Below are positions 54,148 to 61,682 of a stretch of DNA of 64,000 nt, in pieces. The stretch covers positions 18,594 to 82,593 of the forward strand of contig NZ_JAUSBV010000011.1 in NCBI RefSeq assembly GCF_030651915.1, in the 5' to 3' direction. This stretch comes from Parvibaculum sp. (GTDB lineage Bacteria > Pseudomonadota > Alphaproteobacteria > Parvibaculales > Parvibaculaceae). Made by a program: the position numbers and the translations under genes. Position 1 is the first letter of the stretch, and each line of letters begins with the position of its first letter. The notes below the pieces were generated by a model. That model was not told the DNA's origin and made no database searches. It worked only from the letters and a program-made list of their open reading frames with translations.

Positions 54148-55001
54148 GGCGTATCGTCCAGCAGTTCTATCTGTTCGGGATGTGTGACGGTGATTTCAGG
54201 GCCGTTGTAGCGGCCAAGCCATCCGCGCACCCGCACCCGCCGGTTCTCGATGCCCGATGGGCCGCCATCCTGGTCGAGCAATGCGCCCCAGATCCGGTCG
54301 TCGAGAAAGAGCCTAGCGTCCCGCGATGCAACTGTCACCGTGAAGTCGGTCCGCCAGTCGGCGCCGAAATTGAAATAAATGCGGTCGCGAACGACGGCGG
54401 CCGAAACCACCCGGCCCTCGACCAGTTCAAAGCTTCCGGAAAGCCGCTCAAGCGCCGTCACATCGGCAGCGTCGCGGATCGCATAGAAGGGATCGGCCCA
54501 GATGCCGCGCTGCGCCTGACGTGCCTCGCGCTCGGCCGCGAGCAGCTCGGCGGCGCAGGCCCGGTTGTCGCGGAACGTATAGACGCGCGCCAGTCCGACC
54601 CGCAGCATTTCACGCTGCAGCCACACCTCCCGGCCATTCGCATCGGCGATGAAGAGATGAGCCAGGATGCGGCCATGCCGATCGTCGCGGCGGCCGCCAT
54701 GTCGCAGCGTGACCGGCTTGCCCAGGGCCAACGCCGACAGGGCGGCATGTGCGTCGCCGGCCAACGGCCAGGTTTCAAAATTCGCTCGTCCAAGCGGCAG
54801 CTTCGGCGCCTGGATGCCGGTGAAGCGGACCTGCCGGCCATTGTCGAGAACAACTGTATCGCCATCGACAATCGCGACTGCGCGCGAGATGTCACCCTGT
54901 TCGAGCTCACAAGCCGCATGCGCGACCGGCACGGCGAGAAGCAGGGCGCCGAGAAGCCCGGATGCCAGCCAGAGGGCACGGCCGCAGGACAGAATATGCA
55001 T
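54144..55001 (-). CDS. Exported thermonuclease-family (SNase-like) protein
   Basis: A 285-residue protein with a signal peptide (LWLASGLLGALLLAVPVAHA). The SNase fold occupies about residues 35-170, with VDGDTVVLDNGRQVRFTGI, DRHGRILAHLF and EREARQAQRGIWADPF. The beta-barrel and the catalytic Arg and Asp positions appear conserved, so nuclease activity is likely but not certain. A second domain to the C-terminus (residues 175-285) shows no known motif. It precedes, and overlaps, the M48 protease gene, so the two are probably a small envelope operon. Confidence 0.82.
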   Translation of the reverse strand: MHILSCGRALWLASGLLGALLLAVPVAHAACELEQGDISRAVAIVDGDTVVLDNGRQVRFTGIQAPKLPLGRANFETWPLAGDAHAALSALALGKPVTLRHGGRRDDRHGRILAHLFIADANGREVWLQREMLRVGLARVYTFRDNRACAAELLAAEREARQAQRGIWADPFYAIRDAADVTALERLSGSFELVEGRVVSAAVVRDRIYFNFGADWRTDFTVTVASRDARLFLDDRIWGALLDQDGGPSGIENRRVRVRGWLGRYNGPEITVTHPEQIELLDDTP

Positions 55002-55169
55002 GAAAGACCCCCCGTCCCCGAACCGTCGGCCCGTGCGTGCGCGCCCCGAATATCTAGGCGCAAACCGGCAGGGCGGTCAAAGGGTGCGGCCCCGGAATCG
55101 GACGCCATCGGCCCGGTCGCGCGCGCAGGGAGATTGCGGCGCCGCCGTCGCTGACGTAGGTTGCCCGAC

Positions 55170-55198
55170 GCAAGGACACGGCTGGCCTGCGTCCTTGC
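55170..55198. repeat. Inverted repeat upstream of tRNA-Arg
   Basis: GCAAGGAC at 55170-55177 is the exact reverse complement of GTCCTTGC at 55191-55198, with 13 bases between. It stops 18 bases before the tRNA. There is no run of T behind it on either strand, so a terminator is doubtful. Confidence 0.5.
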
Positions 55199-55216
55199 CT
55201 GCATCCGTCTCGATGT

Positions 55217-55293
55217 GGCCCCGTAGCTCAGCAGGATAGAGCATCAGATTCCTAATCTGAGGGTCGTGCGTTCGAATCGCGCCGGGGTCACCA
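55217..55293 (+). tRNA. tRNA-Arg (anticodon CCT)
   Basis: A complete 77-base tRNA read by eye. The acceptor stem GGCCCCG pairs with CGGGGTC (one G-T pair). The D arm is GCTC/GAGC, and the anticodon arm TCAGA-TTCCTAA-TCTGA gives anticodon CCT, reading AGG. The T arm GTGCG-TTCGAAT-CGCGC is standard, and CCA is encoded at 55291-55293. Phage-like genes follow directly. tRNA-Arg(CCT) is a common integration site, but no second copy of its 3' end lies in the window. Confidence 0.95.
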
Positions 55294-55449
55294 TCTTCCT
55301 CTCCCGCACGGCATCGGCAAGGGCCGCCAACCTGTAGCGCGCCACATAGATTGGGATTGGGGCGCCACATGGATGGGTTTTTCTAACAGGGGCTCAGATG
55401 GAGCACGGGCCGCCGAGGGGATCGGCCGGAAAGGCGCAAACTCGGACAG

Positions 55450-55767
55450 CTAACCCGCATCCCGCAGCAACTCAGGACCTACATAAAGGAGGACCGAGCC
55501 ACCGACCCCATAGACCCTAATCTTCGACATCCGCCGCCCGCGGTCGACGACGGAAAACTCCTGCCCTGGACTGAGTACGACGCAATGAAATCCGGATAGG
55601 AGGGCATCGACCTGGCGCATATCCTCGCGGCGGGCGGCGTCCCGGATTTCTGTCAGCGACGCCTCAGTGAGGCAGCCGAAATGACTTCCCCGGACCGTTG
55701 CCGCCGACACTAAACCACCGGCGGCAAGCGCTGCCGCCAGCACAATCCCAAAAATCACTCTTCCCAT
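55450..55767 (-). CDS. Small exported hypothetical protein near the tRNA
   Basis: A 105-residue protein with a signal peptide (GIVLAAALAAGGLVSAA) followed by a small domain containing two cysteines (Cys32 and about Cys62) that could form a disulfide. The ATG at 55767 has AGGAGGGG about 3-10 bases upstream, a strong site. I do not recognise a family. It lies in the accessory region after tRNA-Arg and before the phage-like genes on the other strand. It could be a phage-encoded envelope protein. Confidence 0.6.
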   Translation of the reverse strand: MGRVIFGIVLAAALAAGGLVSAATVRGSHFGCLTEASLTEIRDAARREDMRQVDALLSGFHCVVLSPGQEFSVVDRGRRMSKIRVYGVGGSVLLYVGPELLRDAG

Positions 55768-56085
55768 CTTCCCCTCCTCTCATGCCTTGCTAGCGCGCCA
55801 TCTTAATCTCGCCTGAAGTACCCCTTCAATGGGGGTGCAGGCCTCCTTGACGCGGGCCGCGCCGTGCCCCAATATCGGCCCCGGTGCTAGAAACACTTGA
55901 GACGTAGGCGGAAGCCGCCCCCGATAGTCTTGGCGGCTTTTCCATGCCTGAATTCTGCCGGGAGTGCGGCGAATACAAGACCCGAAAGGGGAATAAGCCC
56001 GCCCGTCCTACGTCGGGTTTCTAGCTCCCGGTGCCCGCGCCGAACGCGGGAATGGCCTAGAAAGCCACACGTAGGAGCAAAAGTC
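55768..56085. other. 318-base region between small phage-type genes
   Basis: The region contains no clear gene apart from a very short cysteine-pair reading frame (CRECGEYKTRKG) near 55944, with no supported start. The main feature is a nested inverted repeat at its right end, listed separately. Confidence 0.4.
56018..56063 (+). repeat. Nested hairpin upstream of phage-like gene
   Basis: TTTCTAG at 56018-56024 pairs with CTAGAAA at 56057-56063, and an inner CCCGCG/CGCGGG (56034-56039 and 56045-56050) folds inside it. The element ends 23 bases before the start codon of the next gene and could be an operator or an RNA structure. Confidence 0.5.
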
Positions 56086-56313
56086 ATGACGAACATCCAC
56101 GCTTTGCCCGCCCTGCCGTCGGACGCCTTCGACCGCGCCGAGACCGGCCTGAGCGCCCTTGAGGCCGTCGTCGACCTTCTCAGTGCGTCGACGCAGCCCC
56201 TGGACAACATGCGCGGCGACAACCTCGCGACCCTGCTTGAGCTGATCCACAGGGAAATATACAGCGCCGCCCGCGACCTTAACGATGAGGGGAAGGCCCT
56301 CCGGAGGATATAG
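56086..56313 (+). CDS. Small phage-type hypothetical protein
   Basis: A 75-residue, mostly helical acidic protein (FDRAETGLSALEAVVDLLSAS, then LATLLELIHREIYSAARDLND). The ATG at 56086 follows TAGGAGC; longer frames upstream have no support. It is followed after 2 bases by the MuA-like gene, so the two form an operon. I do not recognise a family. Its position suggests an early gene of a Mu-like element. Confidence 0.6.
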   Translation: MTNIHALPALPSDAFDRAETGLSALEAVVDLLSASTQPLDNMRGDNLATLLELIHREIYSAARDLNDEGKALRRI

Positions 56314-56315
56314 AC

Positions 56316-56750
56316 ATGGCCGAGAATTCCTCTTCGCGGAGGGCAAAGGCGCGGGTCGAAATCCTCGAGGCCCACCGGGATTGGCAAGTTCAGAACGGGC
56401 GTCTCGGATGGGGCTCGATCGGCGCTTTCGCGGCGGCCTATGCCGACGGCAAAGTGGAAGTACCGGCATGGGTGAAAGAGGCCTACCCGGCCGTCGACAG
56501 GGGAACCATTGGGCGGTGGTGGAGCGCTTACGATCGCGGGGGCGCGGAAGCCCTCGTGCCGGCTTATGGCAACCGCAGGGGCGCAGGCGCCTTCGACAAC
56601 GCGCCGGATGTCCGCGAGGCGATCGCCGTGTTGCTGCGTGAGCACCCCCGTATGTCGGCGACTGGCGTTCTGGCGCGCCTGGAGACCCAGTTTCCAGGCC
56701 GCTATCTCCCGAGCAAGAGGTCGCTGCAGCGCTTCTTGTCCAGCATCTGA
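56316..56750 (+). CDS. MuA-like DNA-binding fragment lacking the catalytic domain
   Basis: A 144-residue protein matching the middle DNA-binding part of MuA-type transposases: VDRGTIGRWWSAYDRGG, then AYGNRRGAG, and finally EHPRMSATGVLARLETQFPGRYLPSKRSLQRFLSS. In full-length members this last helix is followed by WK and the DDE catalytic core; here the frame ends immediately (SSI-stop). The N-terminal HTH domain usual in MuA is also absent. A strong ribosome binding site (GGAGGATATAGAC) precedes the ATG. It may be a truncated remnant or a domesticated DNA-binding protein. The stop lies next to a minus-strand phage tail module. Confidence 0.6.
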   Translation: MAENSSSRRAKARVEILEAHRDWQVQNGRLGWGSIGAFAAAYADGKVEVPAWVKEAYPAVDRGTIGRWWSAYDRGGAEALVPAYGNRRGAGAFDNAPDVREAIAVLLREHPRMSATGVLARLETQFPGRYLPSKRSLQRFLSSI

Positions 56751-56787
56751 ACAAGAGGGCGTTGTCGCGCCCGCGGCCCCCCGCCCT

Positions 56788-57462
56788 CTACATCTGGGCG
56801 AAGGCCGCGTCGATCTCGGCCGTCGTCGTCATCGTCCCGGCCGCGATCGCAGCCAGCACCGTCGCCTCCAATGCGAAACAGGCCTCGACATGCGCCGCGA
56901 CGGCATTGGCGATCGCAATGACCACCGACGCATCGAGCATCACGAATGCGCCGTCCGCGCCTTTCCAGCCCGTCATGTAGGCCGGGTTCGCCAGCGCGCG
57001 CGCCTGTGCAAAGCCGATCATCATCTTCGAGCGGTCATCCGTGGCGATCTGCACGCCGCCGGCTTCGAGGCCGCCACACTCGACCTGCCAGCGCGTGTCG
57101 GCGGCATGGGCGGCCAGCATCTCTTTGTGTGCGGCCAGCGCATCGGCCTGTTCCTGGCTGTTGAGTGCCACAACATCCCAAGCCTCGACGATCTCGGCAC
57201 CGTCAATCTGCCACGGCCGCTTCACCGCCCTGTGCGTCAGCGGGTCATGCGCCGGCGCCGGAGTCTCGATCAGCCCCGCATAGCCGACTTCAGCGAGATA
57301 CTCATCGGTCGGGCGCTCGCCGCTGTCGGTGCGCCACAGGAGCGGCCTGTCATCGCGCACTCCGTCTTCACGCCGAACCAACGCCGTCCATGTGCGCGCG
57401 CCGGTTTCGGGATCGGGAAGCGCCGGTTCCTCGGGAAGCTGCTGCTCTTGTTCGTCTGTCAT
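56788..57462 (-). CDS. Phage tail-end protein with DUF4376 domain
   Basis: A 224-residue protein. The C-terminal half (about residues 110-220) is a DUF4376 domain, typical of proteins encoded at the end of phage tail modules (GGVQIATDDRSKMMIGFAQA, FVMLDASVVIAIANAVAAH). The N-terminal half is variable (TWTALVRREDGVRDD). Such proteins are thought to help tail-fibre assembly. It is the last gene of the minus-strand tail module before the truncated MuA-like gene. The ATG at 57462 is 22 bases past the previous stop. Confidence 0.78.
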   Translation of the reverse strand: MTDEQEQQLPEEPALPDPETGARTWTALVRREDGVRDDRPLLWRTDSGERPTDEYLAEVGYAGLIETPAPAHDPLTHRAVKRPWQIDGAEIVEAWDVVALNSQEQADALAAHKEMLAAHAADTRWQVECGGLEAGGVQIATDDRSKMMIGFAQARALANPAYMTGWKGADGAFVMLDASVVIAIANAVAAHVEACFALEATVLAAIAAGTMTTTAEIDAAFAQM

Positions 57463-57483
57463 TCCTGCTCTCCTGATTGTCGG

Positions 57484-58242
57484 TCACGCCCACGAGAGCG
57501 CAACGAAGGAGTAGATGCGGCTACCGCTCCACGAAACCCCGATGCTCTGCCCTGTGGTCAGTACGGTTTCCGGATTGTGCCCGGACGACGCCGTATGCCG
57601 GGTCTCCGAACCTTCTTCATTTTCTGTCACGAAGCTCCAGTCATGCGGCGCGCTGGCGTTGCTCGCGCTCATCCCCCCCATGATGGCGAAGCCGCCGCCG
57701 GGCAGGTTGAGAGTGACCGAGGCGGATGAAGCGCCGGTTCCGCCCGTCGATGCAGTGTGGTGAGGCGCGGCGTTCGCCAGCCCGGTGACCGCGTAGACGC
57801 CCGCCACGCCGGCGCTGTTGCAACCGCCATCGAGCGTGAACGCAATAGTGCCGCTTGTGCCGGTCGGGACGTCGGCGGAAATGATCGCAGAGCAAGCGCC
57901 GACGCGCGTTCGGCTCACATGAAGCGTTGCTGCGACCCCGCCGATGGTCGCGCTGACCAGGTCCCGAACGCTGGACGCCTGCTCCCAGTAAATAACCGCG
58001 ATGATCTTGCGGTCGGCGGCGGCAGGGCCGAAGGGACGCGCGGTGAAAGTATAGGTGGTCAGGGTCGAACTCGACCGAGCCATCGAAGAGGCCTGGTATG
58101 CGATGGCTTGGCCGTGAAATCTCTTCCAGACGCCGGCGTCGCGCACATAGCAGGGATTGGCGGCCTTCCACACGCCGCCGTCGCGCACCGACGGCACGAG
58201 AGCCTGCTTCCACACGCCGGCGTCTCTCACATGCTGGGGCAT
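57484..58242 (-). CDS. Phage tail protein with triple VRDxGVWK repeats
   Basis: A 252-residue protein. The N-terminus has three near-copies of VRDAGVWK or VRDGGVWK, spaced about 12-14 residues apart (residues 5-12, 19-26 and 33-40). This is a repeat known from minor tail or fibre proteins of phages. The body is glycine/serine-rich and beta-like (GGVAATLHVSRTRVGAC, NLPGGGFAIMGGMSA). A role in the tail tip or host binding is likely. The ATG at 58242 follows AAGGTG; a longer frame upstream overlaps the next gene. It follows that gene by one base. Confidence 0.68.
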   Translation of the reverse strand: MPQHVRDAGVWKQALVPSVRDGGVWKAANPCYVRDAGVWKRFHGQAIAYQASSMARSSSTLTTYTFTARPFGPAAADRKIIAVIYWEQASSVRDLVSATIGGVAATLHVSRTRVGACSAIISADVPTGTSGTIAFTLDGGCNSAGVAGVYAVTGLANAAPHHTASTGGTGASSASVTLNLPGGGFAIMGGMSASNASAPHDWSFVTENEEGSETRHTASSGHNPETVLTTGQSIGVSWSGSRIYSFVALSWA

Positions 58243-58243
58243 C

Positions 58244-59272
58244 TCACACCTTGAGCCAGATGTCGCCGTTCGCGCCGCCCGACGGATCGGAGGTCGAGAC
58301 GGTGCGCGTGCCATGGCCGTTCGAGGTTGTCGCAATCGACAAAGTTCGGTTGGCGGCAAGGCTGCCGCCTCCGGTCAAACCAGCGCCGGCCGAAATGGTT
58401 GTGGCGGTGGCGGCCTTGGCGTCGAGAGCAATCTGCAAGCCCGTAATATCGGCGATTGCAGCGTCCGCGCCCGCAGTGACCAATCCCTTGGCATCGTAGG
58501 TAACCTTTGTTTTCGTCGCCCCGGTGATGGGGCCGTTGCCAGTGACCTTGGTGTCCAAAGCAGCCGCGGTTGCATAGTAGCTACCCTGCTGTCCGTCCAG
58601 CAGGTCGGCATCGAGCCCCGATCCCGCGCCGTCGACCGAGAGCAGCAGCGTCAGGATTTGCGACGCCGAAAGCACGCGGCCGACAATGATCCAGCCGCTC
58701 GGCCCATAGATGATTTCGTCGCCCTGGATGAGGTCGACGGCGTCGACCGTGCCCGACACCGTGACGATCCAGTAGTCGCCAACCGTCGGGTCGGCCGGAA
58801 AGGTGCCGGTCGAGGCATCGAAGCTGCCCTTCAGCTCGACGACATTGACCAGGCTGTCGCGGATGTTCTCGGCGTCGTCGCGAAACCCCTCCGCTTCGTC
58901 GCGGAGGCCTTGCGTATCGCCCTTCAGCCCCTCGACATCTTCCTTGAGGCCCTGAACATCGTCTTTGAGCGCTTCCGTCTTGATGCGCTGATGTTTGGCC
59001 GAAAAGGCGCCTTCCTCGACCGGCACGTCCTCGCCGGCATCGGCCCAGGCCTCGGCCTTGTCGCGCGCGGCCTGCGCGTCTTCCAGCGCCTCGCCCGTCG
59101 CCACCGCCGCACCGCCGGCGTATTCCGCGGCATCGCCGACATCGGCGAGCGCCGCCGGAAAATTCTGCTGATGCCCGTCCGCCGCAAACCCGCCCGGATT
59201 GTCCTCTTCGTCGAAGGCGTTGGAGTTGTAATAGCCGCCGGTCAGGCGGGCGAGCGTATCGAGAATGCTCAT
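58244..59272 (-). CDS. Phage tail-fibre-like protein with heptad coiled coil
   Basis: A 342-residue protein. Residues 98-142 are regular heptads (LKDDVQG, LKEDVEG, LKGDTQG, LRDEAEG, FRDDAEN), giving a strong coiled coil that would trimerise. The C-terminal part is Gly/Ala/Thr-rich and probably beta-stranded (TISAGAGLTGGGSLAANRT), as in fibre shafts. The N-terminus (about 1-60) probably attaches to the tail. The gene overlaps the upstream tail gene by four bases (ATGA at 59269-59272). Confidence 0.72.
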   Translation of the reverse strand: MSILDTLARLTGGYYNSNAFDEEDNPGGFAADGHQQNFPAALADVGDAAEYAGGAAVATGEALEDAQAARDKAEAWADAGEDVPVEEGAFSAKHQRIKTEALKDDVQGLKEDVEGLKGDTQGLRDEAEGFRDDAENIRDSLVNVVELKGSFDASTGTFPADPTVGDYWIVTVSGTVDAVDLIQGDEIIYGPSGWIIVGRVLSASQILTLLLSVDGAGSGLDADLLDGQQGSYYATAAALDTKVTGNGPITGATKTKVTYDAKGLVTAGADAAIADITGLQIALDAKAATATTISAGAGLTGGGSLAANRTLSIATTSNGHGTRTVSTSDPSGGANGDIWLKV

Positions 59273-60126
59273 GCGATGATCTCCCGGAAGGTGAGGGGAA
59301 CGGCCGAACCGTGCACGCGCGACAATCGCGACGGCAGCTCGACGAAGCGGGCGAGGAAGGTTTCGCGAAAGACATTGCGCGTGTCGGCCGGCGCCGGAAT
59401 GAAGAGCACCGGATCGACGACATCGTTGCGCGCACCGGCGTCGACAAAGCGCATGGCTTCGTTCTTCGTCAGGTGCTCATAGGCAATCCGCAGCTGCCGC
59501 TGTGCCTTTCGGCGGTCGTGCAGCGGCCGCCCGCCCGGCGTCAGGTCGGTCGTGGTGCGCGCGCCGATCGAGAATTGGCTGTCCCACTCGAAATTGAAAG
59601 CGGGCGTGAAGCTCGACGCGAGAAACAGATAACCGAGATCGATATGGCCGCGCGGATGCGTCACGTCGTCGATCTCGACCCGGACGCGCGCGCAGCTTGT
59701 TACCGGGAATTCCACCAGCACGTTGCGCGAATAGGCGTCGAGGTCGCGCTCGTTCGGGCGGCCGGTCCAGAAATTCTCGGCCTCCCAGTCGAGATCGAGG
59801 CTCGGCCACATGCGCGGAAAACAATCGCGCCAGTCGGTGCCGTCGAAAGGCTCGGCGGCATCCTCGTCGAAAAATGACAGGCGGATTTTCGCGACTGCCG
59901 AAAGCGTGGTCGTTGTCAGCGCCAGCAACGAAATCTTGCGGCGGCGCGGCAGCACGATGTCGAATTGCGACGCCTCAAGGTCCGTCGCATCTTCGCAGCG
60001 CGCCGGATGCGAGACGACGCGGGTGTCAACAAGGTTTTCGAGCGGCAGGGCCTCGGCCCATGCGCCGCCTTCGAAGCTCGCTCCGGCGGCCTGGTTGGTG
60101 CCCGCGAATTTTCCGATATAGCTCAT
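59269..60126 (-). CDS. Phage tail-associated structural protein
   Basis: A 285-residue protein with no recognised motif. It appears to consist of beta-rich segments (RKISLLALTTTTL, ARVRVEIDDVTH, HIDLGYLFLAS), compatible with a distal tail or hub component. Its four-base overlap with both neighbours places it in the same transcription unit, third after the tape-measure gene. Position rather than sequence suggests the role. Confidence 0.62.
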   Translation of the reverse strand: MSYIGKFAGTNQAAGASFEGGAWAEALPLENLVDTRVVSHPARCEDATDLEASQFDIVLPRRRKISLLALTTTTLSAVAKIRLSFFDEDAAEPFDGTDWRDCFPRMWPSLDLDWEAENFWTGRPNERDLDAYSRNVLVEFPVTSCARVRVEIDDVTHPRGHIDLGYLFLASSFTPAFNFEWDSQFSIGARTTTDLTPGGRPLHDRRKAQRQLRIAYEHLTKNEAMRFVDAGARNDVVDPVLFIPAPADTRNVFRETFLARFVELPSRLSRVHGSAVPLTFREIIA

Positions 60127-61682
60127 ATCCAGACCTTCAGCGTCACGAGGTTGCGGCGCGGCCAGGTCGGCTGGATGCCGAGCAGGATGCCGTTGGCGGC
60201 GATGCCGTCGCGTGCATAGGACAGCGCGACTTCCGCGCCGAGCGGCAGCGCCAGCGCCTCGGCTGTCATCAGCACCGCACAGCGCAGCAGCCGCTTGGCC
60301 GCGCCGTCAGGCCGCGGCCCGAAAAACGCCAGCAGCCGCGCCGCCAGCGCCGCCGCGTCGGCTTCGTGGCGAAGCGCCGTTTCGACGGTCAGTTCGCGCG
60401 CACCGGGAAAGCGCGCTCGCGTGCCGGCGTTTTCCGCCGGCGTCGCTGTGCGCCATTCGCGGTCGACGACGCTCTCGCGCTCGGTGCCGGGCACGGCGCC
60501 CTGCATCTCGCCGCGCGACAGCACCCGGTAGTTGCGGGCATAGAGGCAGGTGACGCGCCACACGGGGTCGACCGGCGCCGCCGGGTCGACCGCGATGTCG
60601 ACGATGTCGTCGTCGGCGAGCTCGAATGCCGGCTCGCCAATGGGCGGCAGGGCGCGGCCCAATTGCCAGAGCCCCAACCGGTCGGGCAGGCACCATCCGC
60701 CCATCGATCGGGCAAGCGCCTCGACGGGCTCCCAGGCGGGGCGGCGGGTGTCGACCCAAAGGCCGGCCTTTTCCGGTGCTTCAAACCCGCTGAAGCTGGC
60801 GCCGATTTCGGCGTCGTCGGCGCCCGCCAGCTTCAGCAGGCGGCGGATCAGCGGGGCCGGCGTGTCGTCATAGCCGCCATCGCTTGCGCCTTTGAGGTCG
60901 AAGGTCACGGCGCCCGCCAGCACCGAGCCGAACTTGACGAGGCCGCGCACGCGGTCCTCCTCGTATTCGTCGGCCGCCGGCGTCGCGGCGTCGAAACTCG
61001 CGCCGGTCGAGAGGCCGGATAGCGTCAGCGCCGCGTCGCCGCCGCCATTATAGATCGCCGCGATGCCTTCGAAGGCGCCGTCATTGAGCTGCGCGACACG
61101 GTCTTCGGCATTGGCCCAGGGCGCGGCGAGGTTCGCCGCGGTCAGGTCGCCCAGTGCCAGCGGCTTGGGCGTGTCCTTCAACCCGTCGGCGGTTCCCTCA
61201 TAGCCGGTGCCGCCGCCGGCATTGGTGCCGGCATAGAGGTTGGCGGGGATCAGCGTGTCGAGATCGGCGCGCTTGTCGTGGACAGGCAGTGTCAGACGCC
61301 CCGCCACGGCCGCCGCGATTTGCCAGAGCGGCGAGGCGGCGCGCCCTTTCAGCAGCGGCACGAAAGCGCTGAAGGGATCGCCGGCTTCGCCCCAGTAGAG
61401 GTCGATCGACCCGAAGCCAAAGAGCCGCAGATAGGAGAGCGCGCCGTCATTGTTCGACAGCGTCACAGCGCCGCCGCCGGCCGCCGATGTCAGCCGGTCG
61501 AAATCGGTGAAGACGTCGAGCGAGATATTGGCGGCATCGATAAGGCGCGGGTCATACGCCTGGTTCGGCCGCTCGGCATCGTCCGGTGCGAAGGGCAGCA
61601 TCGGTTCGTCGGAAAAATGGAGCACATGCGGCGTGCCTTCCGGGTCGATGACGGCGAGCTCGGCGAGGATGATTTTTGTCAT
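60123..61682 (-). CDS. Phage tail tip/hub-like protein
   Basis: A 519-residue protein directly downstream of the tape-measure gene. It has repeated beta-rich and Ala/Gly/Asp-rich segments (RLFGFGSIDLYWGEAGD, LALGDLTAANLAAPWA, RVTCLYARNYRVLSRGEM) and no enzymatic motif. In siphophages the gene after the tape measure usually codes for distal tail or tail-tip proteins; this is the basis of the call. It overlaps the tape-measure stop by four bases. Confidence 0.62.
   Translation of the reverse strand: MTKIILAELAVIDPEGTPHVLHFSDEPMLPFAPDDAERPNQAYDPRLIDAANISLDVFTDFDRLTSAAGGGAVTLSNNDGALSYLRLFGFGSIDLYWGEAGDPFSAFVPLLKGRAASPLWQIAAAVAGRLTLPVHDKRADLDTLIPANLYAGTNAGGGTGYEGTADGLKDTPKPLALGDLTAANLAAPWANAEDRVAQLNDGAFEGIAAIYNGGGDAALTLSGLSTGASFDAATPAADEYEEDRVRGLVKFGSVLAGAVTFDLKGASDGGYDDTPAPLIRRLLKLAGADDAEIGASFSGFEAPEKAGLWVDTRRPAWEPVEALARSMGGWCLPDRLGLWQLGRALPPIGEPAFELADDDIVDIAVDPAAPVDPVWRVTCLYARNYRVLSRGEMQGAVPGTERESVVDREWRTATPAENAGTRARFPGARELTVETALRHEADAAALAARLLAFFGPRPDGAAKRLLRCAVLMTAEALALPLGAEVALSYARDGIAANGILLGIQPTWPRRNLVTLKVWI

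Noticed and set aside
55304..55376. Short direct repeat (GCGCCACAT twice) after tRNA-Arg, considered as an attachment site
   Set aside because: The copies are imperfect and too close together, and neither matches the tRNA 3' end.
56509..57729. 406-codon plus-strand frame across the MuA fragment and tail genes
   Set aside because: It overlaps real genes on the other strand, and its product lacks any motif.
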